DNA from: Acanthococcus lagerstroemiae
Lineage: Eukaryota > Arthropoda > Insecta > Hemiptera > Eriococcidae
NCBI GenBank assembly: GCA_031841125.1
Contig: CM063106.1
Span: forward strand, 32,670,001 to 32,734,000
Length of the DNA stretch: 64,000 bases
Direction: 5' to 3'
A program made the translations under genes and the position numbers. Within the stretch, counting starts at the first letter, position 1, and every line of letters begins with the position of its first letter. Positions 12,540 through 27,100 of the stretch are shown piece after piece. The notes beneath the pieces were generated by a model that saw nothing but the letters and a program-made list of their open reading frames with translations, searched no databases and was not told the origin of the DNA.

Positions 12540-13736
12540 AACTAGTGCGTGTACGCTTTTGTTTTCATTTTGAAATCAACACTACTGGTCAGTTTTTTCT
12601 GAAAATTCTATGACGCCAACTATGGCAATCTATTCTAGGTAATTAAAAACATCACCTGGTTAGAATTTTCGGTTTCTTAATTGCGGGAACTGGCAGTTTC
12701 ATGAGTTCATACTTCGTGTACTATCAAATGCATTTCGAATTGCTTTATATTCACAATTTTCTTGACGAAAAACTACATATTATGTTAATTGCAAAACAAA
12801 CGATCGAGATAGATGCACCAACTGATTGAATCGAGGTGCCGTTTTCCGAATACAGCGAACAAGAATTCGCAAAAACACTCTCTCAACTCGTGACACAAAC
12901 AGGAATGGAGTCATTGTGTTGGTATAAATCAAGCATGTGTAAAAATCTTCTTATGCTTAAATAATAATAAAACAACTTCGACACATGCAGTAACAAATAA
13001 CAACTAATGACAGGGTTAAATTAATTTGCAGTCGTTGCGTCCATTACCCCCAATATAAGCAAAGATTTTCTACGCGTTTATTTTTCGATTTTTTTGTATT
13101 AAAATTATTCAGCTTTTTAAGAGTGTCGCAGTCTTTGGGAATGTCAAGTCAATGATTCGAGTAAATCTTATCATTAAAATCGAAACGTCTACGAAAAACA
13201 ATTTTCGGGTGAATGAAATGGATTTCCCGTAATATAGTACAATTTTTGTAAATTAACTATTTCGAGTATCAGGTAGAAAAATTTTAAACAGGTTACCGTG
13301 AATGCCAATGAAGCGTGAAACTTGTAAATTCAGATACTCGCGGCAAAATGGATCAATGACCTCTGTTCAAGGATAACGGCAATTTCAACTAATTATTATA
13401 ACGGCGTACCCTAAATTCAGTTTAAAAAAAAAGATAATAAGATGAGTAGGTAGCTTCCGTATTTTCATTGACGATCAATTTTCTATGGCTGTTAATTCCT
13501 TATCGTGGTGTTCTATGCCGTATCTTCGCTGAAAGTTGGTTTAAATTCTCAGACATTTGCAGAGGTGAAACTTGACTTTCAGTGGGGGGGGGGGAGAAGG
13601 AAAATTTGCCAACAAATATTTTTTCAACTAGAGATTTGCTGACATTTTCTAAAAATTTGAAAATTCGCCGATTTTTCAATCAAAATATTGTTTAATTGAA
13701 GAAGAAGAAAAAAATAATAATAATAACAACAACAAC

Positions 13737-13778
<42 letters not shown>

Positions 13779-16336
13779 CAAACAAACAAACGTTCTCAGA
13801 AAATGAAAAATTCAAATAAACAGTTTCAAAATTTGCTGACTGCCTAGTTATTGACCACTGAGTCACTGAGTAAGTGATTAACTGAGTGAATAACTGAATA
13901 AGTAAGCAAGTAACTGAGTAAATCACTGAGTCACTGAGTAAGTAAGTGGGTGAGTGAGTGAGTGAGTGCGTGAGTGACGAAGTAACTGAGTGAATAACTC
14001 AATAAATAAGCGAGGGGCTGAGTGAATCACTGAGTCACTGAGTAAGTGACTGAGTAACTGAGTGAATCACTAAATAAGTATGCGAGTGACTGAGTGAGTG
14101 AAGGAGTGAGGAAGGTAAAAACCGTAGAAGGCGGTGGAAGGAGGAAGGGAGAAGAACAAAAATCAATCTACTCCTTTTCAAAATGTGGAAGGAAAATTAT
14201 TTTTAGGTCTTGTTATATTAGGAAAAATTACAAAACTTGGCTGAAAAATATAAAAATTTACTCAAGTTTTCATTTTTGATGCGTAAATTATTTTGAAAAG
14301 ACAGTCTCCGCGAGTCGAATATTTTGAACTTTGTTAACCTGTTAAAAGAATAGGATTCTGCCACGTAAGAAAACTTAAATATCTAAAATTTCGAAATTCA
14401 ATAACACTTACAGTAGGGTCTATTAGGAGGAGAATGAAAACGACAGGAAATTATACACTGACAATTTTCGTTCATTTCTGATGAAAATTGATATGAAATA
14501 ATTTTGAAATAGTTCGAAATCGAATCCATAAACAGAGACCAGATCAAATGAGAGCGACAACCACCCATAACCATGTATGTATAATTTGGCAGGGGCGACA
14601 CTGAAATAATACAAAGAAAAATTGGAAGGAAGTTGACTAAAAATAATGGAAAACAACTAGAATTTTGTATGTAAAGAAAAACTGTCTATATCTGCCCAAA
14701 ATTGACCAAAACGACCGAAAACCACTAAGTTGAACCACAAGTAATCAAAATCACTAGCACCTTGAAAACATATCGCAGACGGATTTGCAACCATGGGAGA
14801 GCAGTTTCACGTCTCGATTTTAATATCGACGCGACTACAGTCTGCAGCCGTGTTGTTGCTGCGCAACTGCAGTCTGCTGCCATGTTGTTAATAGAAATTT
14901 CCATGGAAATGTTCAGGCACGGATTTAGAAGAAGGTGATGGGAGGGGGTACAGTAGCAGCGGTGCATATTGATTAGCTGTTGATTTTATGTTGGCAGGGG
15001 TGGGGCGGGGGTGCTCCAGAAAATAATTTTTATCGAGCGTACAATTCATCATTTTTATTTCTTTTTTCTTATTATTGCGTTAAAAATATTCAACCAGGGG
15101 GGGGGGGGCATGTACCCCCATGCCCCCATTGGATCCGCCACTGGAAATGTCAACCACTGAACTGAATTGTCACCATGGAGAGCAAATAATACGGACTGGC
15201 TTCGTGTCGGGGGAAGCGTAACGGTTTTCGCTCAAGTTTACCCATGACTGGAAGAGAAAAAAATTTCCATGGAAATGTCAACTACTGAGCAGAATAGTTA
15301 CCATGAAGAGCCTTGATTTCGATTCTCGCCTCAGAAGTAACGCTCAAAAAGAAACACTTTTTTCGTTTATGTGCCAAAGCTCTCGAAAAGGTGTTTTTTT
15401 CGTGATGTTCCAAAGTAACGCTCAAGAAGTAACGTTTTTTTCGTTTATGTGCCAAAGTACAGATATGAAAATGTCAACAAAAAAGAAGAAGAAGAAGAAG
15501 AAGAAAACTTGAACAGGGGTGAAAGTTTGATTTGGTATCTACCTATTTTCATGAGCTGTAAATTTGTACGAATCTACGACGCAACGTAACCGCATCAATC
15601 CAACGGCATCAATTTTTTTTTCGTTTCAAAATTAATTTTGAAAAAATTATGAAGAATTTAGGGAGCTATAATCCCCTAATCCTCTCCTTGGTTGCGCCCT
15701 TGCTCTCGACCTACTTATATGTGTTGGTTTGTGAGCGTGCATGTGTGGTGTGTAGCGCCACGAGCGCTCTCTACATATCATTCCACATCCCAAATGTAAA
15801 GACCTAAAGACTGACGTGAGCTCATGGAGAATGCGCTGAAGATCCAAGAGATACCTGGCAACTCATATTGGAAGCTCTTTTGGTTGACCAGCCAATTACA
15901 CTATTTTTTATTTTTTTGAATACTTGGAATAGTATGAATACAAGCCATAGTTACATTCAGTTTTCAACGCCTGGATGATAATATGATATACTTTTCTTTA
16001 CACACCCGACCATAAATATTGCCGAATGTTCAATGATAATTTCTTCTTTTTTCTTCTTACACTACAAATTATGTACCCTATATTAGGTGTTACACCGAGA
16101 GAAGGACGCATGGTGGCCATTGTTACGCTAGGGAATGTTGCAATGGTTGCGTTAGACAAATTTCCTGGTGTTACGTCTGATTTCCTCGAGCGGAGGTCGT
16201 AAGACATTGAAGTTGAGGTTTGAGGTTCGTCAACGCCGAAGGAATTATAATGCAAGGGTCGAAGTCGCAAACTGTATTAAGACTTTCACTTAACGTAGTA
16301 TGTACCTATGTACAAACAAACAACAGGGGCACGGGG
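12540..16336. other. Space upstream of gene A
   Basis: No gene. 13560-13860 is an inverted GGCAAATTTT module with an (ATT)n tract at 13710-13775. 13838-14110 is a GTAACTGAGTGA-type simple repeat. 15140-15310 is a 128-bp tandem duplication (GGAAATGTCAAC units) and 15330-15460 a ~94-bp one (GTAACGCTCAA units). The gene A promoter should lie near 12440-12700; no TATA box stands out. Confidence 0.45.
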
Positions 16337-16617
16337 CAGTGTTGTGCCGTAGAGTTTTGTTTTCTACGCGTAAAATACCAGGTAAAATACATGTGCAGAA
16401 AACTGAAGTTTTTTACATTGTCTGTAAAATATGTACAAAACTGTAATACACTCGAAAATCCAGCAGATGCCAGCATGCTACTTTACGTTTTTGACAAGGT
16501 TTTATACGTGTTTTTTTTTTTTACATATTTTACGTATTTTACATCAGTTACCTTTTTCCCATGGTCTTTTACATGAAACGTAAAAAACTGCTCTTTACGC
16601 GTAGAGGCACAACACTG
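16337..16617. mobile_element. hAT-like MITE with CAGTGTTGTGCC ends
   Basis: 281 bp, ends CAGTGTTGTGCC and GGCACAACACTG, exact 8-bp duplication GCACGGGG (16329-16336, 16618-16625). The interior repeats TTTTACGT-type words. Confidence 0.8.
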
Positions 16618-16679
16618 GCACGGGGACGGCTTTACGATGGGGCTTAGTTTGCCCTTGCTAGGTCAGAGGTCGTAGGCGT

Positions 16680-17090
16680 CGCGACGGTTCTGTCTCGGAG
16701 CACCAGACACCTGGATGTAGGGTACTATAGTTTCACATGGGTATACTGGACCGCCATTTTGATTCGCAATTAGCCGAACATCCTTGATCACTTGTTCGAG
16801 CGTGTTCGAGAATGCTCGGACTACCTTGGGAATCAAAATGGCGGTCCAATATCCCCGTGTGAAACTATAGTACCCTACTGGATGCAGCACGTAGAGAAGT
16901 ATGTCGAAGCAGGATGCGACCCCCTTCGTATCTGCCCTGGAGCACCAGACACCTGGATACTGCGACGGGAGCGGATCGAAGGTTCTCGATGTGGATATCC
17001 TTAACGGTGCACCAGACCCTTGAATGCAGTACGCAGCGGAGTATACCAAAGCAGACTGTATCGCAGCCTCGACTCGACAAGAAGTGACTC
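16680..17090. repeat. GC-rich repeat with CACCAGACACCTGGAT units
   Basis: The phrase GCACCAGACACCTGGAT or close variants recurs near 16700, 16942 and 17008, each followed by similar GCAGCACGTAGAG or GCAGTACGCAGCG text. The first unit is split by the MITE at 16717. Confidence 0.45.
16717..16878. mobile_element. Palindromic MITE, family M relative
   Basis: Inverted ends of about 45 bp starting GTAGGGTACTATAGTTTCAC and including CCGCCATTTTGATTC; TGGAT on both outer sides suggests a 5-bp duplication. Confidence 0.7.
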
Positions 17091-17601
17091 TTGAACGGCC
17101 GTCCGTTCGAGTTTATATAGCCCGACCGTGGCCGCTTTCACCAGTCGAGACGTGATCTGGAGGCTGTAAAACACAACCCCCAATGTGACTAGTTGCTAGC
17201 GATGACAGTCGCGCTACGAGCCGGGTTTCTCTCTGAAACTAGGGGTTTGCAAGCTACGCGTGCGTAACATAGGGTATACTTCCTACCGCCAATTTGAAGG
17301 ACGAAACATGTATCTCCATCTCAGAATATTTTCACGTTCAATGCAGCAGAAAACGGACAATTTCGAAAGTACGCTTAATATTTTTTTAGAAAGTTCTAAT
17401 TTGGTGGACCCTCAGCCCTTGCCTGAGGAAAAGCACGTTTTTTGATCGCCTAAGAAACAGTATTTACAACAGAATTAAAAAACCTGATGGGTCTCTTCTA
17501 ATAATATTTTACATGAGGAGTACAGAGCATTGTTGTCAAAAAAGTTGATCGCGTTTGTTTTGAAATTTCTCTTGTACCCGTCGACTTCTGAGTTTCACAC
17601 C

Positions 17602-17844
17602 CAGGGACGTACCGATAGGGGGAGGGGGAGCTTCCCCTGTAGGAATTTTTTTACTCAGCAGTTGAGAAAATTTACGTCAGCCGAAGTTGGGAAATTTCGG
17701 TAGAGTTGGGAAAATCCAACAAGTTAAGAGCATTTTTTTTTTTGGCTTTGAGTACTTGGGAATTTTGAGTTGGAAAGTTAGGAAAATCAGTTGGGACTTT
17801 CACTCCCCTCCCCCTCCCAGGAAAAACTCTTCGGTACGTCCCTG
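17602..17844. mobile_element. hAT-like MITE with CAGGGACGTACC ends
   Basis: Ends CAGGGACGTACCGA and TCGGTACGTCCCTG, with G-rich and C-rich inner flanks. No clean target duplication. A relative lies at 39229-39455. Confidence 0.6.
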
Positions 17845-17940
17845 ATTGAAGACCGCGTCAACATAAAACGGAAGTCACATTTTTACGCCATAAACGATGC
17901 AAAGTATAAAAGAAACTCGCACATGCAACACATTTCACTT

Positions 17941-17946
17941 TTTATT
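17941..17946 (-). promoter_or_regulatory. Polyadenylation signal of gene B
   Basis: AATAAA on the minus strand, 80 nt past the gene B stop, a normal position for 3' end formation. Confidence 0.55.
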
Positions 17947-18026
17947 CCTTACAAAATGAATGTCTAAATAGTATCCAGATTTTTCTGATCTTGATGCTTG
18001 AGTTTTCTGAGCTCATTTCTCTCAGT

Positions 18027-18133
18027 TTATGACAACCAAGATGTCATGACCCGATCTATTTCTTTTCGAGCTTTTACCATTTCCGGTATATCGTTTGGAC
18101 TTTCCATGTAATAGTCAGCGCAATGTGAAGAAT
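18027..18133 (-). CDS. Gene B exon 9: catalytic His and stop
   Basis: 107 nt: NSSHCADYYMESPNDIPEM with His447, ending TSWLS and TAA. Shorter tail than gene A. Confidence 0.9.
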
Positions 18134-21100
18134 CTACGGACCAAGAATAAATTCGTTATTATGTATCAGAGTACACTAACGAACCTAATATTATATCTGA
18201 GTAAAAATATTAGTTGGAATTACTTTTAATGTAAATCACTTCATACAACTTATTGGAACCAGATTCAAAAATTCCAAGCGGATGCCAGGGGTCAGCGGAT
18301 CCATGGATGAAAAGGATTCTTCCTACTTTGACATTCAAGCCGCCGAAGAATATGTTGGTTCTTTCTATTCCATCGTTGAGTAATTTGAGGTTAAATCTAA
18401 AATATTTTCCATACATTAGATTGGGAGAGTAAAAGTATTCAAAAGCATGTAGCTGTATACTTAAGTATAATCTGCGTGTTAGTAGGTAACTGTGATTACG
18501 CATTAGCATTTCCACAAAAAATGGGCGTCAATAATGAATTTCTTTAAAAATTCTAACGGCAAGTCTGCAGTTTTACTGACAAATGAAACGATGAACTTCA
18601 GTGTTCTTAATTTTCTTTTTACTTTGATTTGGATCGATTTTGATTATATTCTTGTCGTCATTCCATTGTCTCGATACTTGGGCACTATCATGAAAAGTGC
18701 TTAAGTTCTATGAAAATGAAAGAACAGCATAATATACACATATTATGCTGAAGAACAAGGAGACAATTATTGTTTGGCATTAACTATCTGCTACTGGATT
18801 GTCATGACGCTCTCACACTTTCAAAATAGCGTCTAGTTGGGCATTTTCTAAATCTTAGAGGACTATACTGGAACTGGAGGATTTTAGAATTAAAAGTAGA
18901 ATTCCTCTGTAGTCACCTCATCAGCAACACTGCTAAAGCACATGGAAACACCCGAGTACAGACATCCGCCATTTTGAATCGCTTGGTGCCCAACGATTCA
19001 CAATTTACTAGGTACGCGGAACGTGCCGCCAACCTGCCGCGTATCGAATTGTGAATCATCGAGCACTAAACAACTTACTCAAATTAACGGAAGTCAGTAC
19101 TCGGGTATTTTTTGGTAGTGGCGTAGGAGCATAAGGGTTCTTGGGGTTACCTCCCCCCCCCCAAGGTAAAAAAAGGTTTTTGAAGAATTACAGTTCTGAA
19201 AAAAGAATGATGTATGACATACACGATTCATCTTTTTAACGCAATTTGTCAGTCTGTATTGAATACTGGAGTAATTACCTCCATCTTCCTAAAATTTCTA
19301 ACTAACGACAACATTCATCAGTGATACCAAAACTTCTACAATAATAAAACCCCCTCCCCCTCCCAAAAATAAACACAAAAAGAACTGAGACCTAGCTACG
19401 CCACTGCTTCTTGGCACTCTAATACTGCAGGCTAATTCGCAACAGTTATGTTATCTGATGGTTCTGATTCTGAAAGTCTTAAACTATCAAAACTGAAGCA
19501 TAACACTACACGATAGCATAAAAAACAATGGAATGAGATTAAATGATTTTAGCAATATTTTGAATGCTGAATACGATTGGGATTTAAACCTGCACTAGAG
19601 TGCGCTGCAAAATTACTTGCGCGGGTGTTAGCGGGGGGAAATGAGTGAGTGATCATGTGTATTTTAAACACTGAGGCTATCTTCAGTAGGGCAAAATTCC
19701 GAATAAAAATTATTCTGTCAGTAGAACTGATTATAATTTAATTTTTTGTTGATGATGCAGTCGAATTTAGGACGAATTTTCTTTGAAAATGAATTTCTAA
19801 TCGACTTAATGATAGTTGAAGTTTGCTACACGCTTATAGTAAATCATACGAGATCACTCACACATATCGCAGGGCTGCCAACACTTGAAACTCCAAGTTT
19901 AAATCCCAATGGCGTTAATCATATTGTTCCCTAGAGCCTCTTGTTTTAAATCCCTTTTTGTCGTCCACGAATAGAGCTATATACTGACACTGATAACAAT
20001 ACTGAACGCGCAAAGTTGTTTGGTCAGTAGTATCATCTTGATGATACTAAAATTCGTATTTAAGATAGGAGATAAGGGGAAAATGTTCTCAGGTCTTTTT
20101 TTTTTTTTTTTTTTTTTTTTACGAAATTTTAAATTGTTGTGTAGTGTATTATAGGCTAAATTTTACTACTAACAAAAAGCGGAGGTAGACACATTAGACT
20201 GCAAAATTGCAAAATTCAAAATAGCAGAGGTAATATGTAGTCGTATAGGGTATACATATGTGCTAAATGTGATCTCTTGCAATTAAATGCTGTGCAAAAA
20301 TTCTAAAAAACAAGAGATAGTACTGGAATAGAGCACATTTATTTGCTCGAGGTCACATTATGGGCTAGTGACCACATTCGGCTCATCCTGCTCTTTGTAC
20401 CAACATTTGTACTCACTTTTTTCCATAAACATTTTTACACTCTTCTGTATAGCTAGGAAGAGATAAATGACGACTAAATGGATCTGTATGTTTGCTTGAA
20501 GTTTGATACCATCCGAATTCTGTACACGTTTGGTAAAACCAGGCTTTTCCTAAAATTCAATGAATCGATTTACATGCAAAAACAAAATACTCGAATTATT
20601 TCAGAAGAAGGAAATAAAGAGCTATCAATAAAATACTAAATTCTCGACAAAAGTGGCCATTTACCTCAACTTGGGGAGCCAATATAACTTTCAAACTTGA
20701 GACTACAGTAAAGAACTTCGGTCATTTTAGGAATTTTCGTATAAAACAATATCATTAAAATTAAGCGGCTAGGAACTTTTTCATCCTTGTTTTTGGGACT
20801 TCTGGAGCCGTAAAATTGAAAATATGACATATGAATAAAGAACTTTTTTTATTCCATCCCCATTTTGAGAACTACACCGTATGCATGGTTACTGTAAAAC
20901 GGGGCTACTTTGTAACTGGCGGGTAATTTTGCGACAAAACTGCCGCGCAGCCTTTACAACGTGTTAGCTAGCAAACAGGACTGACTAAAACGCTCTCTAT
21001 AGAGGGAATTGGTAACTGAGGTGTGTCAGCAGAACGTGAATGCGTGATAGAACAGTGGTACTCCTCTCCTCTATTTATATAAGTTAAATGATCAAAGCGT

Positions 21101-24100
21101 GAAATGAATGATAACGGTTTTCAGAAGACTGTATGCAAGATTATTAAATTATTATAATATATGTACCATAGAAGGTTGGCCAGATGTGTACGGCACAAAG
21201 ATGAAAATGACGCCACTGTAGTGCAAATCATACAGCTTACGGGAATGCAGTTTTTTTCGATTTTTACTCATAATTGACGCCCGCAACGTATTTTTCTATT
21301 ATTTTTACGACATACAAATATTCAATTGGCTACCATAAAAAAAAAAAAAAAAAAAAAAAAAACCTCTACACCAAAAATTCAATTTTCCCATTACTTTCTC
21401 ATGAAGTGAATTAGGAGATGGGTGAGACGGGAAGAATTGTTGCGGGATGCCTACCTGGTGTGGCCAACCTTCTCTAGTCATAATAATCTTGGACTATACG
21501 GTCCAACTTACAATTGGACGCTATTCAACGAAAGGGAACCAACTAGCAGAATCCGTTTTTTGAGAATACGTGACTCGAAGTTCAAGAGCTATGTAGAAAT
21601 TATATGACATAATAGCGTTTACTGATCAGCTTTTTTCAACGTGAGTACACATTTTTGAATTGGGGGCCCAATTTTGAAAAATTCTACTTTGTACGCTCTT
21701 TTCAACGATACTAATTAATAACTCATCTTGTTTACAAATGTTGGTTGGTTCCCTTTCGTTGAATAGCGTCCAGTTAAACTATTTTTGTATTGTCGCTCGC
21801 ACACTAGCGCTCCTAAAACCTATGTTTGAGTAGCGAAACGTGAATGCACGACTTGCTGCGTTGTGATGGTGCATTTACATTGACAAACGAACATTGCTAT
21901 CAGCAAAGTTTCGAAAATGACAAACCTGCAACAATAACATGCAACATTGCTAGTTGTTTGTTAGCCCGTATCCGATTTGAATCGGATAAGTTCTAACATT
22001 GCTGTCAGCATATTTCGACTAACTTCAGTGCGAACAAAAATAACTAACATCTAGCAAAGTTGGCTACAGCAATATTGTCAGCCTCAGTGTAAATGCGCCG
22101 AGTAATTGGACCGTTTCACACTATGCCACGTTGCCAGGACGGCAGCCGTAAACGGTAACCGTGAATGCGTGAAGACGGTCAGAGATCAGATTTCACATGG
22201 TGAATAGGAGCATGGGAGCCGAGCCGATTCATTTTCAATCCGGCACGCACGCGGCACCGTCCCCGGCTGCCGCATGCCGGCCACGATGAGCTCCTCGTGT
22301 ACCTTCACAGTTGTCATTCCGGCAACACGGCATAGTGCCCGGTCTACGCAATTTGGGCCGAGCATCCGCTAGGAGCGCTACAATCGGCGAAATTGAAAAC
22401 GGAATCAGGACGATTTTCCTGTATAAATCTTAATTGAGTTATCTCAAAATAAGTCGAGAACGAAGACATTTAGCGGAAAAATTAAAAGAACAAGATTTTA
22501 GAGCGAAAAATTTCCTATAAGTTACCTTCTCTTCTAAAAATTGGTTTCGATCGATTTAAAGAAAGCTTCCGCCCCCACCACCTGCACCGCTCACCAATTG
22601 TCCAGTTTTCGTTGTGCACGATACTAGCGCTGTTCGGCCAGAATAGAGCTTTTCCTCTTATCTTTATTTCTTATTTTGGATGTAGTTATTACAAAAATAC
22701 CTAATCTCTGAAAGTCAACTCTGTGACCCCGTATTTTGAGAACCCCAGCTCTGTATAACCAGATAGCAAAGACAATCCATATTCACGCAACATTTTTCTG
22801 GCAATCTAGGTATTTAATATTATGTTTTGGCAGTTGTTTCCCGAGATGCACTATTTAGAGGAACAAGTTTATTCGTACTTTGTTCATTAAATATATAATA
22901 TATCATAGAATAATAATAGTAATGCATTACCTTCATTATTTGACTGGCGGAAATCCTCAATCATATATTCGTAACTGATTGGAATACACCTGTCTGTATC
23001 AGAACCAATCACTCTTCCGTAGCGCTTCATCTACCAAAAATAATACCAATGGAATTAAATATTCCTTACATGAAAAGTTTTCAAGAAGGAAGTATTGAAT
23101 ACAGATATTTGTAAAATTCCCAAAAAATACGTATAAGTATATAAATTATACACACTTTTAGATCACTGCTAGTTGATTTGGCAGTGATACTGCCAAAACT
23201 TGCCAGTAAACCTTATAGTAATTGCCATTTGCCATGTTGCGCAATAACTACTGCCAGAAAACAGGGAGAATACTGGTGGTCCACTGCCAGACAAGATTTA
23301 GTTTTGGCAGGGACTTGGCAGAATTTGATAGCTGTATATTGTTAATGTAATATTGCGGCGGTGAGCTGACAGTATCCAAACTATCAGTGAGTTGGTAGTG
23401 TTCTGCGGCAGCATGATCAAATTAAATAGGTAACAGTGAGCTGTGTGAACTGGCAGTGGAATCGGGGCACAGTAATGGCAGCACTGCTGGCTTCATTAGC
23501 AGAGAGCTGGTTGCAAAACTACCAAAATATATTGTCAGTAAGATTGGCAGTCCGCTACTATGTTCACATTCCACCAAGAAGTTTTCAACTTTTTCACCGC
23601 ATGCTTTTTACACACCTTTGTATTAGTAGTAGTGTTGATAATGAGTTACCTGATGAACATTGCACCTCTAAAATGCTTTAAAAAAGCAAGAGTGTAGATA
23701 AACTTAAACAGTACTAACACATGCACATAGTAAATACAAAAGCACCGCTCATGGTTTTGCAATGCGCCTAACTCAGTGCATGAAAAATCCCACTGCATTT
23801 TTGCCATAGCCAGTGGTGGGGACCTAGATTTTTTCAGAGTGTAGCAAACACAGATTGAGTCTTGAAGGCCCTCATCTTTCGTCTGAAATTTTAATACGGA
23901 CTTTTTTCTTCTACCGATACAAAAAAAAAGAAGAAGAAAATACAGAAACACGTCTGACAAACTGACATTATGCGTAAAAACCTTATTGTTGCTCAGAGCC
24001 GTGGCAGCTCGTGAGAATTTTGATAGACGGTTCAATGGGTAATGATAGTCCTTAGATGCGTTTTGGAGGTTATAACATCTCGACTTTCAAAAATTAGAAT

Positions 24101-27100
24101 AGGTGCATAACGAAAGTTATAACACACTGATCAACATTTACAATGTCAAGAAGAATTTCAATCTGTTCACTAAGAAACAATAATTTTGTAAAATAAATTT
24201 TAAGTTTTCCTCAATTTTTGTGTGTCAAGCAAGGCTGTGAACCGGAATAATTAACTTAACGGATTAACGGAAAGATAACGTTACCAGAACATAATTAACG
24301 GAAAGGAACGGAACGTAACGAAAAGAATCAGTCACGGAATACCGGAAACATTTTTACCCGGTAAATGGGTAAATCTTGGGGTGCGTTCAGATTGAACAAG
24401 AGGACGCACACTGGGTGAAGGGTGAAGACCCGACTTTTGTGTGATAATTTGACCTCCTTCAGGGCTGCCGTTCCGGCAACACGGCATAGTGTGAAACGGG
24501 CCTTAGACTTAGTATCAGTCTATCAGTAGATAACAATAGAAGTTCTCAATTTAACCCTAATGTATAGTGAACTAAAGCCCCTTTTGAATTTCAATTTGTA
24601 GATTGCTAAGATAAAAAGTGTATAACAGTCACTGGAAATACTGTAGGGTACAGTGTATATATATAAGATCTATTTCACTACTAATATAATTTACGTAATC
24701 TGATCAACACCTGTGTCAGTAGCGTACATGTTCAACGTCCTCTCATCTATCGTGACTAAAAATTGAACAACTTTACTTTTTCGCCCCACCCCCCACCCCC
24801 ACCGCATATGTTTACCAAATCGGCGCCTCTATACAAATAAAAAATTAGGAAACTCCACAATATTTAACTATTAGTTCCTTGTTCTTCAGTGAAATATAAA
24901 CGTATAGAACGAAGCAACAAAGTGGGCGTAATGTGAAATTCTTATTGGTTTATTATCTTAATTAACATTGGTAACGGATACCTTAACGTAACGTTACCGA
25001 AACAATACCGTAACCAGTTGTAACGTTATTTACCGGAACCGTTTACCGGGATGAAGCGGTAATAATACTATGTTAACTTAACTAATCCGTTCCGTTATCA
25101 CAGCCCTGCCTATAGTAGATCATGATATTCATGATAAATCGTGAAAGGTGGAGACCGCCGGCCGCTGGGTATAAGTCTGCTTGCTACTGCAGTTTGCAGA
25201 CTGCACTATCTCATATGAGGAGTTATCTGTCAAAAGGGCCCCTGACGAATAAAATTCCTATTCGTCAGGGGCTCTTTTGACAGATAAGTCCTCATATACA
25301 GACATTCCCAATCTCTGAAAATTTGTAACTTTTCTTCATGTGTTTTTCTGTTGCATATCTTGTACCTACACAAAAGTTAGTGAAGCAAATTTTTTGTCCG
25401 GGTGTTACAATTTATTATCTATGTAGTTCTCCACCTATGACCACAGCTACTTATTACTCGTATGTATGTGTTGGCGTTGTTTTGAGATTAACAATATTTT
25501 GGTGGTAAAATGTTCTTAGTTACGTACGTCATCTCATGCGGGCAAATTTTTCTAATAAGATGAAAAAAATCTGCTAATTGATCTGGTATTATTATTCATA
25601 CTGCTAATTCACGAGCGATAAATTTTTCACGAATTGAACATGTTTAAAAGATAGGAAGATCTGGAATAGGTAACTTCTTTAAAATTATACAACTCTTCCC
25701 CTAGTTCCCTTACAAAATAAGGGATTTTTTTTTTAATTAGCTAAATTACTGTTATACACGTACCAATGTTTCACTAGTATTCGTCATAATATCACACAGA
25801 TGTTTAACTTGAGGTCTGTATATTGGGTGATTATACTGCACAGCACCAGCAAACTGAACAGCAAAATACGAGAAGAAGGTTGATATGTTATTTTTCCCTT
25901 TCAGTTCATAGCACAAACTAAAATTTCATTTGAAGAAAAGAAGAAAAGCATAAGTATTTTAAAATACTGTCTACGGATATAAAAAACAGCTGTAAAAACA
26001 CAAAAACTACGTGCAGAGGACAAGCACCTACATAGGTATGATTTATGTAGGTGGAAATTTACTTGAACATTTTCTGTATTTCCTTTCGACCTTTCTTGGT
26101 TCTCGCCATTTTGTCTAACTTGCTATTAGCTTCGGTTATGGCTGAAACGCACTCCTTTTTATATGAAGCGAGGGTATGCGTGACAACTTGAAAATATTCT
26201 GAAAATAGAATCAAGTATAATTCGGATAGAAATGGAGCACTGAAGGCATAAAAAATGTATATCTTACCTATTGAGTTTTAGATGGTTAATAACAAAACAT
26301 ACCCGACAGGTCTTAAATTAGACATGTTATCCAATGGAATACAGATTTGAGATGAAGTACACAAAAAGCCACTCTCTCCTTGTCTCTTGAAAAAAAAAGC
26401 CATGGAAGGATGAAAGGAATGCTTCACGATCTTTCCTCAAATGTAATTTTAACATAAAAAAATGGTCATCACTCAAAAACATCAGCCAAATTGAAGGATC
26501 TTAAGAGCTCGAAACAACTTTTTCTGCACGTGGTAATGCTCGATGCGCAATCAGTTACCCTCTAGTTACCCGCGGGAAAGTTATCTATTTGCAACCCTCG
26601 GTTTCCCTCAGATTACCCAGAAACCCATCAGTTACCCATTAGTTATCCGGGTAACTGGCGGGATTTTGCGCATTGGGTGTTCCCCAGGGGCGGCAACTTC
26701 TGTGTAGCGTATGTAGCAGATGCTACACATGGGAAGATTTTGCTACACATAAGATTAAAAAAAAAAAAAAATAGTATATTATTACACAAGGTGCCAAGTT
26801 TTACAGTAAATAACGTGTTCGTTTTTTTTTTGTTTTTTGTTTTGTTATGCTACACAAGGGGAAAATCTAGGTTGCCGCCCCTGAACGATGGTATACACAT
26901 TCAATCCACAAAAACCAAATCGGAAATAGCTGTATAAGAAGAGCACGACAATTCATTTTTTGTGTTTCCTGAAAAGCAGACTGTTTTGAGTTTGTGTCAC
27001 TTAGTAGCAGGTGTGCGATATTATGATAGAAAAAGGAAATATTATTTTGAAAAAAATGTAGAAATTACCTAATTGTTATTTATGAGCAGAAATCCTGCGC

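Noticed and set aside
13624..13926. 100-codon frame with Tyr and Cys runs
   Set aside because: Translation of simple repeats (ATT)n and of the GGCAAATTTT module.
13838..14110. Regular spaced repeat, considered as CRISPR-like
   Set aside because: It is a GTAACTGAGTGA simple repeat with no unique spacers, in eukaryotic DNA.
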